Notes: generated by a model not told the origin, from the letters alone. A stretch of 64,000 nucleotides of DNA from Trichococcus flocculiformis (GCF_900113645.1 NZ_FOQC01000011.1:1-64000); one strand, 5' to 3'. Positions 37,328-46,690 are shown, counted from the first letter of the stretch. Made by a program: numbers and translations.

Positions 37328-37369
37328 AAACCGAACATTAATTTATACAAACGCCTTATTCATTCGTTT
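37328..37369. promoter_or_regulatory. inverted PurBox-like pair at the purC start region
   Basis: AAAACCGAACATTAAT on plus and ATAAACGAATGAATAA on minus face each other (CGAA cores at 37332 and 37363). This matches the inverted two-box layout of PurR-repressed genes in bacilli. The pair lies at and just after the predicted transcription start, so it would suit repression rather than activation. Confidence 0.6.
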
Positions 37370-37371
37370 AT

Positions 37372-37399
37372 ATTGTATCATCTGCCCTCTACTTGTCAA
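37372..37399 (-). promoter_or_regulatory. purC operon promoter
   Basis: TTGACA (37394-37399) and TACAAT (37372-37377) with a 16-bp spacer and an extended TGA before the -10, on the minus strand. Confidence 0.8.
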
Positions 37400-37466
37400 T
37401 GGCATTTTCATGAAAAATGAAATAAATCCCGGTTTTTCCTCAGTGCCTTTCAGTCATCCGATGAAC

Positions 37467-37497
37467 AGAAAAAGGCCGGAACCGTAGTCCCAGCCTT
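37467..37497 (-). terminator. terminator of purB
   Basis: AAGGCTGGGAC pairs with GTTCCGGCCTT around TACG, followed by TTTTCTG on minus, five bases past the purB stop codon. It splits purEKB from the purC run. Confidence 0.82.
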
Positions 37498-37501
37498 TCC
37501 A

Positions 37502-38800
37502 TTAGTCTCCTAAACCAAGTCTTGCGAATACTTCGTCGACGTGACTCAAGTGATAGTTATAGTTGAAGGCATCCTCGATGTCTTCTTTCGTTAATTTTGC
37601 CATGATCGCTTCGTCCGCTTCCACCAATGGACGGAAATCGGTCTGATTATCCCATGAAAGGGCAGTCTTCGGCTGTACCAAGTCATAAGCTTCTTCACGG
37701 CTCATACCTTTGTCGATCAATTTCAACAGAACGCGTTGGCTATAGATCAATCCGAACGTGGCATTCATGTTGCGGAGCATATTCTCAGGGAACACAGTCA
37801 AGTTCTTGATGATGTTCCCAAAACGGTTCAACTGATAGTTCAACAATGTCGTTGCGTCAGGAAGGATGATGCGTTCCGCTGAAGAGTGGGAAATGTCGCG
37901 TTCATGCCATAAGCCTACATTCTCGTAAGCAGTTACCATGTAACCGCGGATGACGCGGGCAAGGCCAACCATATTTTCGGAACCGATCGGGTTGCGCTTG
38001 TGCGGCATAGCGGAAGAACCTTTTTGGCCTTTCGCGAAGAATTCTTCCACTTCGCGGGTTTCCGATTTTTGCAGTCCACGTATTTCAGTTGCGAAACGCT
38101 CGATGCTTGTCGCGATCAAAGCGATCGTTGCCATATATTCGGCATGCAGATCGCGCGGAAGAACCTGCGTCGAAATCTCTTGCGGTCTTATACCTAATTT
38201 TTCACAGACATACTCCTCCACGAATGGCGGGATGTTTGCGAAAGTGCCTACTGCACCGCTGATTTTTCCGGCTTCAACACCTTTTGCTGCGTGTTCAAAA
38301 CGCTCGATGTTGCGTTTCATTTCTGAATACATCGTAGCCAGTTTCAAGCCGAATGTCGTAGGTTCTGCATGTACACCATGCGTACGACCCATGCAGACAG
38401 TCTTTTTGTGTTCTTTTGCCTTGTTGCCGATGATTTCCAGCATATTCTGCAGATCCTTGCGCAGGATATCATTAGCTTGCTTTAATTGGTAACCGTAGGC
38501 AGTATCGACCACATCGGTACTCGTAAGGCCATAGTGGACCCATTTTCTTTCTTCTCCCAAAGATTCGGAAACGGCGCGTGTGAACGCCACTACATCATGT
38601 CTGGTCTCTTTTTCGATTTCAAGGATACGGTCGATATCAAAAGTTGCATTCGCGCGGATTTTAGCAACGTCTTCCGCAGGGATCTCACCTAGGGCTGCCC
38701 AAGCTTCATCAGCCAGGATTTCGACCTCCAGCCAGCATTTGTAACGATTGTATTCGGACCAAACCTCGGCCATCTCAGGGCGTGTATAACGTGTAAGCAT
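37502..38800 (-). CDS. purB: adenylosuccinate lyase
   Basis: Cleaves SAICAR to AICAR and adenylosuccinate to AMP. The 432-aa product belongs to the fumarase/aspartase superfamily. The signature [15 protein letters not shown] is in the C-terminal half; other blocks are [26 protein letters not shown] and [15 protein letters not shown]. One base separates it from purK. It is normally outside the pur cluster in some lactic bacteria but here follows purEK. Confidence 0.98.
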   Translation of the reverse strand: MLTRYTRPEMAEVWSEYNRYKCWLEVEILADEAWAALGEIPAEDVAKIRANATFDIDRILEIEKETRHDVVAFTRAVSESLGEERKWVHYGLTSTDVVDTAYGYQLKQANDILRKDLQNMLEIIGNKAKEHKKTVCMGRTHGVHAEPTTFGLKLATMYSEMKRNIERFEHAAKGVEAGKISGAVGTFANIPPFVEEYVCEKLGIRPQEISTQVLPRDLHAEYMATIALIATSIERFATEIRGLQKSETREVEEFFAKGQKGSSAMPHKRNPIGSENMVGLARVIRGYMVTAYENVGLWHERDISHSSAERIILPDATTLLNYQLNRFGNIIKNLTVFPENMLRNMNATFGLIYSQRVLLKLIDKGMSREEAYDLVQPKTALSWDNQTDFRPLVEADEAIMAKLTKEDIEDAFNYNYHLSHVDEVFARLGLGD

Positions 38801-38801
38801 T

Positions 38802-39944
38802 TTAAATTGTTCCTCCGTTCCAGATTCGGGTATTGTCTATTTCTGTTAAGGTTGCTTCTTGATCATCTGTCAAAATGGTGATATGACCCATTTTTCTGTC
38901 TGTGCGCGATTCCGCTTTGCCGTAGTAATGGAAAGACCAATCCGCTTTTTCTTCCCGCAGCGCGATTGTGCCTTCCATATGCTGTCCCAGGATATTGACC
39001 ATGATGGCAGGCGACAATTGACGCGCTGTCGGCATCGGCAATCCGGCGACTGCTTGGATATGGGCATCAAATTGGGAAACGTTCATTGCCTCGATTGTGT
39101 AATGGCCAGAATTATGCGGACGCGGCGCCAACTCATTGATGAAGATCGTATCATCCGCAGCCAGGAACATTTCGATGCCCAGCGTACCTACCAACTGCAG
39201 CGCGTCGGCGATTTGGTGGGCCGCCTTGTTGGCTTTTTCGGCTACCGCAGGCGTGACGCGGGCCGGCACAATCGATTCGTGCAGAATATTGTTGATGTGG
39301 ATATTTTCGGAGACCGGGAACACCGTCGCTTCACCTTTTTGATTGCGTACGATCATGACCGAAAGTTCTTTCGTGAACGGAACCCAAGCCTCCAAAACGC
39401 AGATGCTGTCCGTTGCCAGTTTCATGGCTTCCGCTTTGTCCGCTTCCGATTTCAGGACAACCTGTCCCTTACCATCATACCCGAAACGGGTCGTTTTTAA
39501 AACACTCGGATAACCGATTTTAGCGATGGCCGCATCCAATTGTTCCGCATTTTCCACTACCGCGAATTGCGCAATCGATACACCGGCGGATTGAAGGAAT
39601 TCCTTCTCCTTGATGCGGTCCTGCGTGATCGTCAAAATTCCGCTGCCTTGCGGAATGCTGGACAGTGTTTCCACTTCCTGCAGCGCTACTGCATCGATGT
39701 TCTCAAATTCGAATGTCACGACATCGGATTTTTCGGCCAATTCGCGCAAAGCCACCGCGTCAGCGTATGCCGCCTGGATGTGCCAATCCGCAACTTGGGC
39801 TGCCGGGCAATTTTCTCCCGGATCCAAAATTCCGACGGTGAATCCCATCCTCTTTGCGGACTGTGCCAGCATACGTCCTAATTGTCCCCCGCCGATGATG
39901 CCGATCACGTCGTTCGGTTTCAGTATTTTATACAAGATCTTCAC
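38802..39944 (-). CDS. purK: N5-carboxyaminoimidazole ribonucleotide synthetase
   Basis: Converts AIR, ATP and bicarbonate to N5-CAIR. The 380-aa ATP-grasp protein has [28 protein letters not shown] and [19 protein letters not shown] start at 39944 inside the end of purE (17-bp overlap), preceded by GGAAAGTA. Together with PurE this is the bacterial two-step route for AIR carboxylation. Confidence 0.97.
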   Translation of the reverse strand: MKILYKILKPNDVIGIIGGGQLGRMLAQSAKRMGFTVGILDPGENCPAAQVADWHIQAAYADAVALRELAEKSDVVTFEFENIDAVALQEVETLSSIPQGSGILTITQDRIKEKEFLQSAGVSIAQFAVVENAEQLDAAIAKIGYPSVLKTTRFGYDGKGQVVLKSEADKAEAMKLATDSICVLEAWVPFTKELSVMIVRNQKGEATVFPVSENIHINNILHESIVPARVTPAVAEKANKAAHQIADALQLVGTLGIEMFLAADDTIFINELAPRPHNSGHYTIEAMNVSQFDAHIQAVAGLPMPTARQLSPAIMVNILGQHMEGTIALREEKADWSFHYYGKAESRTDRKMGHITILTDDQEATLTEIDNTRIWNGGTI

Positions 39945-40416
39945 TACTTTCCAATACTTTTTGTTTTAAATCTTCCCGTCTCTTTTCCAATTGATCGGCC
40001 AAATCCTGATTTTCGATTGAAAGGATCTGCACGGCCAGCAGACCGGCATTGATTGCCCCTGCTTTGCCGATCGCTACCGTCGCAACCGGAACACCACCGG
40101 GCATCTGGACGATGGACAACAAAGAATCCATTCCGCTCAAAGCGCGCGATTGGACCGGAACACCGATGACCGGAAGCGTCGTTTTCGCGGCAATCATGCC
40201 CGGAAGGTGCGCTGCGCCGCCCGCGCCGGCAATGATGACTTTCGTTCCCGCAGCCCGTGCTTGTTCCGCAAAAGTGAACATCAGATCAGGCGTCCGGTGT
40301 GCCGAAACGACTTTCTTTTCATAAGCGATACCGAATTCATCCAGTATTATGCAAGCTTCTTTCATAGTTTCCCAGTCAGAAGTACTACCCATTACGACAG
40401 AAACAACCGTATTCAT
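39928..40416 (-). CDS. purE: N5-CAIR mutase (class I PurE)
   Basis: Moves the carboxylate of N5-CAIR to give CAIR. The 162-aa product has [36 protein letters not shown] and PVIGVPVQS, the class I PurE signature. First gene of the purE-K-B run, with a promoter and an upstream CCGAAC box. Confidence 0.98.
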   Translation of the reverse strand: MNTVVSVVMGSTSDWETMKEACIILDEFGIAYEKKVVSAHRTPDLMFTFAEQARAAGTKVIIAGAGGAAHLPGMIAAKTTLPVIGVPVQSRALSGMDSLLSIVQMPGGVPVATVAIGKAGAINAGLLAVQILSIENQDLADQLEKRREDLKQKVLESSEDLV

Positions 40417-40448
40417 CCATTTTCCCCCATTATCGATTTTTCATTTTT

Positions 40449-40478
40449 AATATAGCACATCACCTGTAATTATTCCAA
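40449..40478 (-). promoter_or_regulatory. purE operon promoter
   Basis: TTGGAA (40473-40478) and TATATT (40449-40454) with 18-bp spacing and an extended TGC before the -10, minus strand. Confidence 0.6.
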
Positions 40479-40498
40479 ACAATTTTAGATACTGAAGG

Positions 40499-40515
40499 AC
40501 CGTTCGTTCGGAAAT
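40499..40515 (-). promoter_or_regulatory. PurBox-like CCGAAC site upstream of purE
   Basis: ATTTCCGAACGAACGG on minus (CCGAAC at 40506-40511), about 65-70 bp before the predicted start of transcription. That distance resembles the activating PurBox of lactococci, unlike the repressor-like position at purC. Confidence 0.5.
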
Positions 40516-40771
40516 AATCTATTTTTTTTCAAAAGAGAAGAAATAATGACCTCATTTCACATTAAAAAAGTGAAAATTTTTCACCATAAATGGCAACAAT
40601 ATGATAAAATAATGATATGCAAACCCTTACAAATTAAAATAATGCTGATTCTCTTTTTATTTCCGTGGTTATAATATAGAATAAACGGGAATAATATTAT
40701 TAAACACGATTATTTCAACTTATTTATTTTATTTCCAATAAACCCATCCACTTACAGAAGGAGTGATGATT

Positions 40772-41488
40772 ATGAATAAATTCTTTGATATCTATATGGA
40801 TTTGAGAAAAAAAATCGAACATGCTGAATTCGAAACAGGATCTCTGTTGCCCAGCGAAAAAACACTTTCGGACCACTATCACGTTTCGCGGGAAACAATC
40901 AGAAAGGCTTTGGCCCTGTTGCTGGAAGGTGGCTATATCCAAAAGAAACAAGGCAAAGGTTCCATTGTACTTGACATCAGACGCTTCAATTTCCCTGTTT
41001 CCGGGCTTACCAGTTTTAAAGAGCTTCAAGACTCCCAACAAATCCCAAATGAAACAATCGTCATCAAAAATAAACTAGAGACGCTTCCGGAGTTCCTTGC
41101 AGAAAATTTGAAGGTAGATCCAGGCCGCGAAGTAATTTCCCTTGTCCGGCTTCGCAAGATTGCCGGGGAAGTTGTCATCATGGACAAAGACTATCTCTTC
41201 CATGATATCGTCGAACAAATCCCTTCCGAAGCTGCTGAAAATTCCATTTATGCGTATTTGGAGAATGAACTTGGTCTGAATATCGCTTATGCCAAAAAGG
41301 AATTCGTTGTGGAGCCTGCGACACGGGAAGATCACAAACTGATGAATTTAAAAGATGACACGCATATTGTTGTCGTAAAGAGCGAAGTCTATCTGGAGGA
41401 TACTCGCCTTTTCCAGTACACCGAGTCTCGCCATCGTTTGGATCGCTTCCGCTTCGTCGAATTCGCCCGCAGAAAACACAGCCTATAA
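40772..41488 (+). CDS. treR: trehalose operon repressor, GntR family
   Basis: 238-aa HutC-type GntR regulator. The winged helix-turn-helix is at about 1-70 (LLPSEKTLSDHYHVSRETIRKAL, GGYIQKKQGKGS); the UbiC-like effector domain (about 85-238) would bind trehalose-6-phosphate. It belongs to the TreR type by overall sequence, and the treC/treB genes lie 3.5 kb away with TreR-type palindromes upstream. The ATG at 40772 is eight bases after AAGGAG; the GTG at 40763 lies within that site. Confidence 0.87.
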   Translation: MNKFFDIYMDLRKKIEHAEFETGSLLPSEKTLSDHYHVSRETIRKALALLLEGGYIQKKQGKGSIVLDIRRFNFPVSGLTSFKELQDSQQIPNETIVIKNKLETLPEFLAENLKVDPGREVISLVRLRKIAGEVVIMDKDYLFHDIVEQIPSEAAENSIYAYLENELGLNIAYAKKEFVVEPATREDHKLMNLKDDTHIVVVKSEVYLEDTRLFQYTESRHRLDRFRFVEFARRKHSL

Positions 41489-41490
41489 AA

Positions 41491-41676
41491 GAAAAGCGGG
41501 ACAAGCCCACTTTGCCTCGAAAGAAATTTAGGAAATCTGGCCTCGCAACGTTCCCTGCGGTCACCTTGTACTGGGAGTCTAAGGGATGAATCCCTAAGAC
41601 TCCCATGCAAATGAGCATCGCAGAGCGCAATGGGTCAGATTTATCTAATTTCCGAGAGGCAGGCTTGGACCGCTAG
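41491..41676 (-). ncRNA. structured RNA gene B (paralog of RNA A; 6S-like?)
   Basis: About 185 nt on minus between treR and the GerMN lipoprotein gene. The whole transcript folds as one rod: GCGG-CCAAGCC pairs with GGCTTG-CCCGC at the ends, GCCTC with GAGGC, AAATCTG with CAGATTT, CTCTGCG with CGCAGGG. A perfect apical hairpin GGGAGTCTTAGGG/CCCTTAGACTCCC carries one T-T mismatch. It ends in AGTGGG-CTTG-TCCCGCTTTT as terminator. The shared core with RNA A (about 75 percent over the conserved segments by eye) and covarying helices make a real RNA likely. Shorter and simpler than A. Confidence 0.65.
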
Positions 41677-41740
41677 CCATCATTTTAGATGCATAAAACG
41701 TTGTGCAAACCTATAAAACACCCATGGTGATGCGCTTTTT
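41677..41740 (-). promoter_or_regulatory. conserved upstream/promoter region of ncRNA B
   Basis: Mirrors the ncRNA A upstream block: AAAGCGCATCACC, then TTTGCA, ATGCA and AATGATGGCTAGC in the same order. TTGCAC (41703-41708) and TAAAAT (41682-41687) have the same 15-bp spacing as in A. Confidence 0.5.
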
Positions 41741-41764
41741 AGTTAATAACATGCTACAAATTAG

Positions 41765-41799
41765 AAAAAAGATGAAGCCGGCATGGCCTCATCTTTTTT
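41765..41799 (-). terminator. terminator of the GerMN lipoprotein gene
   Basis: AAAAAAGATGAGGCC pairs with GGCTTCATCTTTTTT on minus, 17 bases past the stop codon; symmetrical enough to act in both directions. Confidence 0.85.
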
Positions 41800-41816
41800 G
41801 GTTGTGCAGGGACTGT

Positions 41817-42947
41817 TCATTCATTGACTTCCGTATAATCAACAGTAAAATAGGCACCTTCAGCCATCAGGATATGCCCTGATTCGTAAGGGTTTCCGGC
41901 CACCGTAAGGTAGACTTCCTGGACTCCGTAATATTCCCCGATCGTATTGACGACTCCCTGCAAAATCAATGATTCCGCTGATGTTCCGGCATTCATTTCA
42001 GAAACAAATTCCTGCGAGAAGTCCACATAGACACGCCCATCGTCACTCAAGGACAAGCTGTTGATGGAGACATTCGGCCCAATCAGACTTCCCCCCGGAG
42101 CATCCGGAACATTCTTCAGCGCTTCCGCCAGAATGGTGCGGGTAATATCATTGGTCGTATAAGATAAAGCGATGCTTGTTGCATTCAATCCCATCAGCTC
42201 GCTGTCCGGATAAAAAACGCGCAACTGTTGCGTTTCCGGAACGTCCTCGTTGCGGGCTTCCAGACTGGAAGAGACAACCATGTCATCCCCAAGGTCCGTC
42301 ACCCGTTTCACCAAACCCATATCTTTCACATAGTAATCCTTGGTAGTCGAAGCTTCATAAGTCGTCGTCACTTCAAGCGCTTCAAAATTACCCATTGGTG
42401 TTTCGATCTGTGCCGTCAGATTCGTGATTTCGGAAGGGACTCCGCTCGCATTCACCCAACTGTTCCCGACTTCCAAAGGCTCCTTCAACAGAATATCCAA
42501 CTGGTTTGCCGCATCGCCGCTTGCTGTTTTTTCAAGCATATTTTCCCTGAAGTAGGTTTCCGGACGCGTGAATACTTCTCTGAGTTCCCCGTCAGCCAGT
42601 TCCAATACCGTCACAACCTGCGTGCCACCGTTGTTGGAAGTGATTTGCATCCGGTTACCCTCGATGTATTGCGGATAGACCGTGAAGGAAGCATACTCAT
42701 TCCCCTCGCCCAAATATTTAGTGAATACGGATGCGCTGAACGGATAATAAGCTTCGATTGTCACTGCTTCTACATTTTCGGAAGAGGACGAGGAAGCCGA
42801 GCCGCTGTCTGTTGAACTGGACACGGAAGAAGATACACTGCTGGCAGCCGAAGAATCGGATGAGGAATCGGATCCTCCAAAGAGACTGCAAGAAGCTAAT
42901 AGGGGCACCACTAACGCTACCATCAGATTCGGAACTTTCTTTCTCAT
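41817..42947 (-). CDS. GerMN-domain lipoprotein
   Basis: 376-aa exported lipoprotein: signal peptide 1-19 and lipobox LLASC with Cys20. A Ser-rich low-complexity linker spans about 24-60. The middle domain (about 62-225) is uncharacterised beta-rich. The C-terminal GerMN domain (about 240-365) contains LRVFYPDSE, LAEALKNVP and VYVDFSQEFV. GerMN domains occur in spore germination and in surface lipoproteins of non-sporing Firmicutes; cell-wall binding is a guess. Monocistronic. Confidence 0.85.
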   Translation of the reverse strand: MRKKVPNLMVALVVPLLASCSLFGGSDSSSDSSAASSVSSSVSSSTDSGSASSSSSENVEAVTIEAYYPFSASVFTKYLGEGNEYASFTVYPQYIEGNRMQITSNNGGTQVVTVLELADGELREVFTRPETYFRENMLEKTASGDAANQLDILLKEPLEVGNSWVNASGVPSEITNLTAQIETPMGNFEALEVTTTYEASTTKDYYVKDMGLVKRVTDLGDDMVVSSSLEARNEDVPETQQLRVFYPDSELMGLNATSIALSYTTNDITRTILAEALKNVPDAPGGSLIGPNVSINSLSLSDDGRVYVDFSQEFVSEMNAGTSAESLILQGVVNTIGEYYGVQEVYLTVAGNPYESGHILMAEGAYFTVDYTEVNE

Positions 42948-43130
42948 ATTTTTTTCCCACCTTCTGCCTTAGTTATCTTCATTATATCACAACCGCTTTC
43001 TAAGGCATTACCCTAACTATTGCTGCCGTGCACGAATGCTGTGGCACTGAGCAGCTCCTTTCAAGTATAATGAAGCCAGCACGAAACTAAAAGAAACATT
43101 TCACAAATTTTAAATAGAGGTGGAAAAAAT

Positions 43131-44639
43131 ATGAAGGAAATCAGTTTGAACGATACCGTCTACATTCTGGTAAAGCAGTACCCTGAAATCAGGGAGCTCA
43201 TCATCAGCCTAGGCTTCGAACCATTGCGCAGCGACAAAATGCTGAACACCGCCGGCCGCATCATGACTATAGGGAAAGCCCTCAAGCGCAATGATGTGCC
43301 GGAGGAACTATTCGTTGAAACGCTGGCGAAAAACGGATTCAGCGTGAAGGAATTGGCAATATCAGCCGTAACGGTTGCCCCAAGCGAATCCGAAGAGCCC
43401 TCTGCTCCAACCGGTGGAATTGCCCGCATGGGTTCAACGGAATTCCAGGAGCGCCAAGACATTCTGCAGAGCCTCATCCTGCGTTTGCATAGAGGGGAGG
43501 ACTGGGATGCGGTGCAAGCCGACTTCAAGAAACATTTCACGGGCGTCAGTGCCTACGAAATTTCCGTCATGGAGCAAGGCCTGATGGGCAAAGGGATTGA
43601 CGCCGAAGACATCCAGCGCCTTTGCAACGTGCACGCCTCGCTCTTCGGCGGATCCATCGAAGCGGTCTACACCACTTCAACAGAACAGCAGCATGCCGGC
43701 CATCCAATCCAAGTTATGAAACTCGAAAACTTAGCCATCGAAAATACGCTGGAAAAAATCAGCAAATTACTGGCTGTCTATCTTGAAACAAAAGAGCCGG
43801 AAATCAAAAAAGGTATCCAAAACCAATTGAATTTGCTCGGCGAATTCGATAAGCACTATGCCCGCAAAGAATACGCCATCTTCCCGATTATGGAAAACAA
43901 AGGCATCACAGCCCCACCGAAAGTCATGTGGGGTGTCGATGATGAAATTCGCAGCATGTTCAAGGAATTCCGAACACTGTTGCAGAACGAGGACTTCGAT
44001 GCGATCCCGAAAGCATTCTCCGACCTGAAATACGAAATGACGGAAATGATCACAAAAGAGGAAGATATCCTCTTGCCGATGATTATCGACATCTTCAACG
44101 AGGACCATTGGCTACAGATCGCCCAGGAGTCTGATGAAATCGGCTACTGCATCGTAAAACCGGAAGCAAAATGGGTGCCGGAACGGACCCTCCCAGAAAA
44201 TGTTTCACATGAAACATTTATAACTGAAGAAAATGCATACATAAATTTCCAAACCGGACATCTGACGCCGCACCAGTTGGAAAAGATGCTGAATAATATC
44301 CCTTTGGAATTGACTTTCGTCGATGCCGACAATATCGTGCGCTACTACAACGACAACGGCGAAGAAAAGTTCTTCAAGCGCACAAGCAGTGCAATCGGCC
44401 GAGATGTGCTGAATTGCCATCCACCGAAGAGTTTGCCGATTGTCACAAAACTGCTCGCTGACTTGAAATCAGGCGCCAAAGAAAGCGAATCGATGTGGTT
44501 CCGCGCGATGGGTAAATTCATCCTGGTAACCTATCGCGCCGTCAGGGATGACGACGGCAGCTACATGGGAACCCTTGAATATGTGCAGGACATCCAGCCG
44601 ATCATCGATCTTGACGGCGAAAAACGCACCCTTTCCTGA
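43131..44639 (+). CDS. DUF1858-DUF438-hemerythrin-PAS protein
   Basis: 502 aa, probable cytoplasmic di-iron/PAS sensor or repair protein. Order: DUF1858 (about 1-58), DUF438 (about 100-165), hemerythrin HHE domain (about 185-330) with H188/H191, HYARKEYAIFP and EEDILLP-type ligands. A linker (345-380) is followed by a PAS-like domain (about 385-495). Members of this architecture are tied to oxygen or nitric-oxide sensing and iron-sulfur repair in anaerobes. The parS-like site lies inside the linker coding sequence (residues 357-362). Ribosome-binding site AGAGGTGG nine bases upstream. Confidence 0.85.
   Translation: MKEISLNDTVYILVKQYPEIRELIISLGFEPLRSDKMLNTAGRIMTIGKALKRNDVPEELFVETLAKNGFSVKELAISAVTVAPSESEEPSAPTGGIARMGSTEFQERQDILQSLILRLHRGEDWDAVQADFKKHFTGVSAYEISVMEQGLMGKGIDAEDIQRLCNVHASLFGGSIEAVYTTSTEQQHAGHPIQVMKLENLAIENTLEKISKLLAVYLETKEPEIKKGIQNQLNLLGEFDKHYARKEYAIFPIMENKGITAPPKVMWGVDDEIRSMFKEFRTLLQNEDFDAIPKAFSDLKYEMTEMITKEEDILLPMIIDIFNEDHWLQIAQESDEIGYCIVKPEAKWVPERTLPENVSHETFITEENAYINFQTGHLTPHQLEKMLNNIPLELTFVDADNIVRYYNDNGEEKFFKRTSSAIGRDVLNCHPPKSLPIVTKLLADLKSGAKESESMWFRAMGKFILVTYRAVRDDDGSYMGTLEYVQDIQPIIDLDGEKRTLS
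44201..44216. promoter_or_regulatory. parS-like site inside a coding region
   Basis: TGTTTCACATGAAACA differs at one position from the Bacillus-type consensus TGTTTCACGTGAAACA. About 8 kb from oriC, inside the hemerythrin/PAS gene. ParB from the window would be the ligand. Confidence 0.75.
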
Positions 44640-44674
44640 ACTACTGTGAAGTGCAGGAGCGATTGCCAAACAAC

Positions 44675-44718
44675 AAAAATACCGAGCGGCCCCATTTTTG
44701 AGGCCGCCCGGTATTTTT
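44675..44718 (+). terminator. terminator of the hemerythrin/PAS gene
   Basis: AAAAATACCG..CGGCC pairs with GGCCG..CGGTATTTTT; T-run on plus, 36 bases past the stop codon. Confidence 0.85.
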
Positions 44719-44754
44719 GGCGTTAGCCGGTAACTTTCTGTGTAATCATCCTTC

Positions 44755-44908
44755 ATCGTCTCCTATCACCGTTCTGCTCCGGTAATAGGAGGCCTCGCCA
44801 GATGCCGGCCAACATTTTTCTTGCCAGCTCCTATGAGCGCCGCTTCGTCGGCGTTCACATCGATAGTTGCCGGTTTTCTCCTGTGAGCATGCGTCTTACC
44901 GGAGCAGG
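44755..44908. repeat. GCTCCGGTAA-bounded palindromic repeat
   Basis: CTGCTCCGGTAA (44774) and TTACCGGAGCAG (44892) form a 12-bp terminal inverted repeat around about 110 bp. Internal helices are TAGGAG/CTCCTA and GCCG/CGGC. It fills the space between two convergent genes (hemerythrin/PAS and treC). It shares GCTCCGG pieces with the repeats near 15280 and 61650. Confidence 0.55.
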
Positions 44909-44955
44909 GCACCAAAAAATGGCCATCTCTAGTGAGACGACCATTTCTTTTGTGC

Positions 44956-46611
44956 TTATTTGATTATCCTGAAAGCGATGGTTTCGTACGGGTTCAGCGT
45001 GAAGGAAGACGCAAGCTGCCTTTCCCCATAATTGCCGACCAAGAAACTGCTGGCCTTGCTTGCCCATTCTTCCGGTACGCTGATTGTGTACTCACCGGCA
45101 TAGAAATGATTCAGAACCAACACTTTTTCTTCCTCGTTCTCCCGGATATAGGCGAACACTTCCGAATCGTCCAACAGGATACCCTCGTAGGAACCATCCG
45201 CAATGACTGCATGCTCTTTGCGGATACGGATCAACTCCTGGTAGTAACGGAAAATTTGGCCCTCAGCGCATTCTTTTTCGACGTTTACTTCTGGATAATT
45301 GGCCGCGACCTGCAGCCATGGTTCGCCGGTCGTGAAGCCTGCGTGCCGGCTGCTGTCCCATTGCATCGGCGTCCGGCTGTTGTCGCGGGATTTTTGTTTG
45401 ATGATCCGCATTGCCTCCTGATGCGTCAATCCGGCAAGTTTCAGCTCGCGGTAGGCATTGTGCGATTCGATATCCCGATAACTGCTGATGTCATCATAAT
45501 CCGGATTCGTCATGCCGATTTCCTCGCCTTGATAGATGTAAGGCGTTCCCCGCAAGAGATGGATTGTTTGCGCCAGCATGGAGGCTGTCTCGAAAGGATA
45601 CCGCTCCGGATCACCGAATCGGCTGTTGGCTCGCGGTTGATCATGATTGTTCCAGAACAGTGCGTTCCATCCGTTTCCGTCCGACATCCCTGCCTGCCAC
45701 TCATTCAGAATTCGCTTCAGTTCAAGAAAATCGAATGGCTGATCCGTCCATTTTTCACCATCTTTGTAATCAACTTTCAGATGGTGGAAACTGAAAATCA
45801 TCGAGAGTTCGTTTCTGTCCGGATTCGAATAAAGAATACCATTTTCGACAGTGGTCGAGGACATCTCGCCGACCGTGATGATATCCTCCAGCGTCCCGAA
45901 CGATGCTTGGTTCAACTCACGGATGTACTCATGGACGATCGGTCGATCCGTGTAGAGGCTCTTTTCGTTGCTTCCTTCACTGTCGACCAGCGCGACATCT
46001 TTGCCTATCAGGTTCAACACATCGAAGCGGAAGCCCTTGATGCCCTTTTCCAACCAGAAATTGACGACTTTCTGCAGTTCCTCGCGCACTTTCGGGTTGC
46101 GCCAGTTCAGATCCGCTTGCGTGACATCAAACAGATGCAGGTAGTACTTGCCGGTGTCCCCGAATGGCGCCCACGCCTCGCCGCCGAATTTCGAACTCCA
46201 GTTGGTCGGCAGGCTGCCGTCTTCTTTCGGATCGCGGATGATGTAATAATCCTGGTACTCTTTGTCCCCGGCCAACGCTTTCCGGAACCACTCATGTGTG
46301 GTCGATGTATGATTGAACACCATGTCGAACATAATTTCGATGCCATGCTGCTTCAGCTTGCCGATCAGTTCTTCAAAATCCGCCATCGTGCCGAAAACAG
46401 GATCGATGGCATAATAATCAGTGATGTCGTATCCATTGTCCATTTGCGGGGATACGAAGATCGGATTCATCCAAATCATATCGATGCCTAACTCCGCCAA
46501 ATAGGGCACTTTGCTGATGATCCCTTGGAGATCACCGATACCATTGCCATCGGAATCCTTGAATGATTTTGGATAAAGCTGATAGATCACTTTTTTTTGA
46601 AAGTCTTTCAT
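44956..46611 (-). CDS. treC: alpha,alpha-phosphotrehalase
   Basis: Hydrolyses trehalose-6-phosphate to glucose and glucose-6-phosphate. 551-aa GH13 enzyme (TreA/TreC type). Conserved blocks: VIYQLYPKSFKDSDGNGIGDLQGI, DMVFNHTS, FRFDVLNLIGKD (nucleophile Asp in RFDV), VGEMSS (acid Glu), NNHDQPR (transition-state Asp). C-terminal all-beta domain. 79 bp downstream of treB with a hairpin between, so same operon. Confidence 0.95.
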   Translation of the reverse strand: MKDFQKKVIYQLYPKSFKDSDGNGIGDLQGIISKVPYLAELGIDMIWMNPIFVSPQMDNGYDITDYYAIDPVFGTMADFEELIGKLKQHGIEIMFDMVFNHTSTTHEWFRKALAGDKEYQDYYIIRDPKEDGSLPTNWSSKFGGEAWAPFGDTGKYYLHLFDVTQADLNWRNPKVREELQKVVNFWLEKGIKGFRFDVLNLIGKDVALVDSEGSNEKSLYTDRPIVHEYIRELNQASFGTLEDIITVGEMSSTTVENGILYSNPDRNELSMIFSFHHLKVDYKDGEKWTDQPFDFLELKRILNEWQAGMSDGNGWNALFWNNHDQPRANSRFGDPERYPFETASMLAQTIHLLRGTPYIYQGEEIGMTNPDYDDISSYRDIESHNAYRELKLAGLTHQEAMRIIKQKSRDNSRTPMQWDSSRHAGFTTGEPWLQVAANYPEVNVEKECAEGQIFRYYQELIRIRKEHAVIADGSYEGILLDDSEVFAYIRENEEEKVLVLNHFYAGEYTISVPEEWASKASSFLVGNYGERQLASSFTLNPYETIAFRIIK

Positions 46612-46638
46612 TGTAAAGCCCCCTGTCTTCTTACTATG

Positions 46639-46680
46639 ACTGAAGGCAAAAAGCTTCAGTCACAGCTTTTTGTCTTCAGT
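46639..46680 (-). other. intercistronic hairpin between treB and treC
   Basis: ACTGAAG.CAAAAAGC pairs with GCTTTTTG.CTTCAGT (16-bp stem, one mismatch). It lacks a T-run after it on minus, so it is more likely an mRNA-stability or processing element than a full terminator. Confidence 0.55.
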
Positions 46681-46690
46681 AATTCACTTT

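Larger units (their letters stand above)
40417..40771. other. purE/treR divergent intergenic region
   Basis: 355 bp, strongly A/T-rich in its right half. It contains the purE promoter and PurBox-like site on the minus side. The treR promoter must lie at about 40600-40740 but I cannot choose one among many TATAAT-like strings. No gene seen. Confidence 0.5.

Noticed and set aside
44932-46491. 519-codon plus-strand frame opposite treC
   Set aside because: Antisense shadow of treC; the GH13 motifs are all on minus.
46639-46680. Full terminator between treB and treC
   Set aside because: The stem is long but no T-run follows on minus, and treC would then lack a promoter; treated as an intercistronic hairpin.
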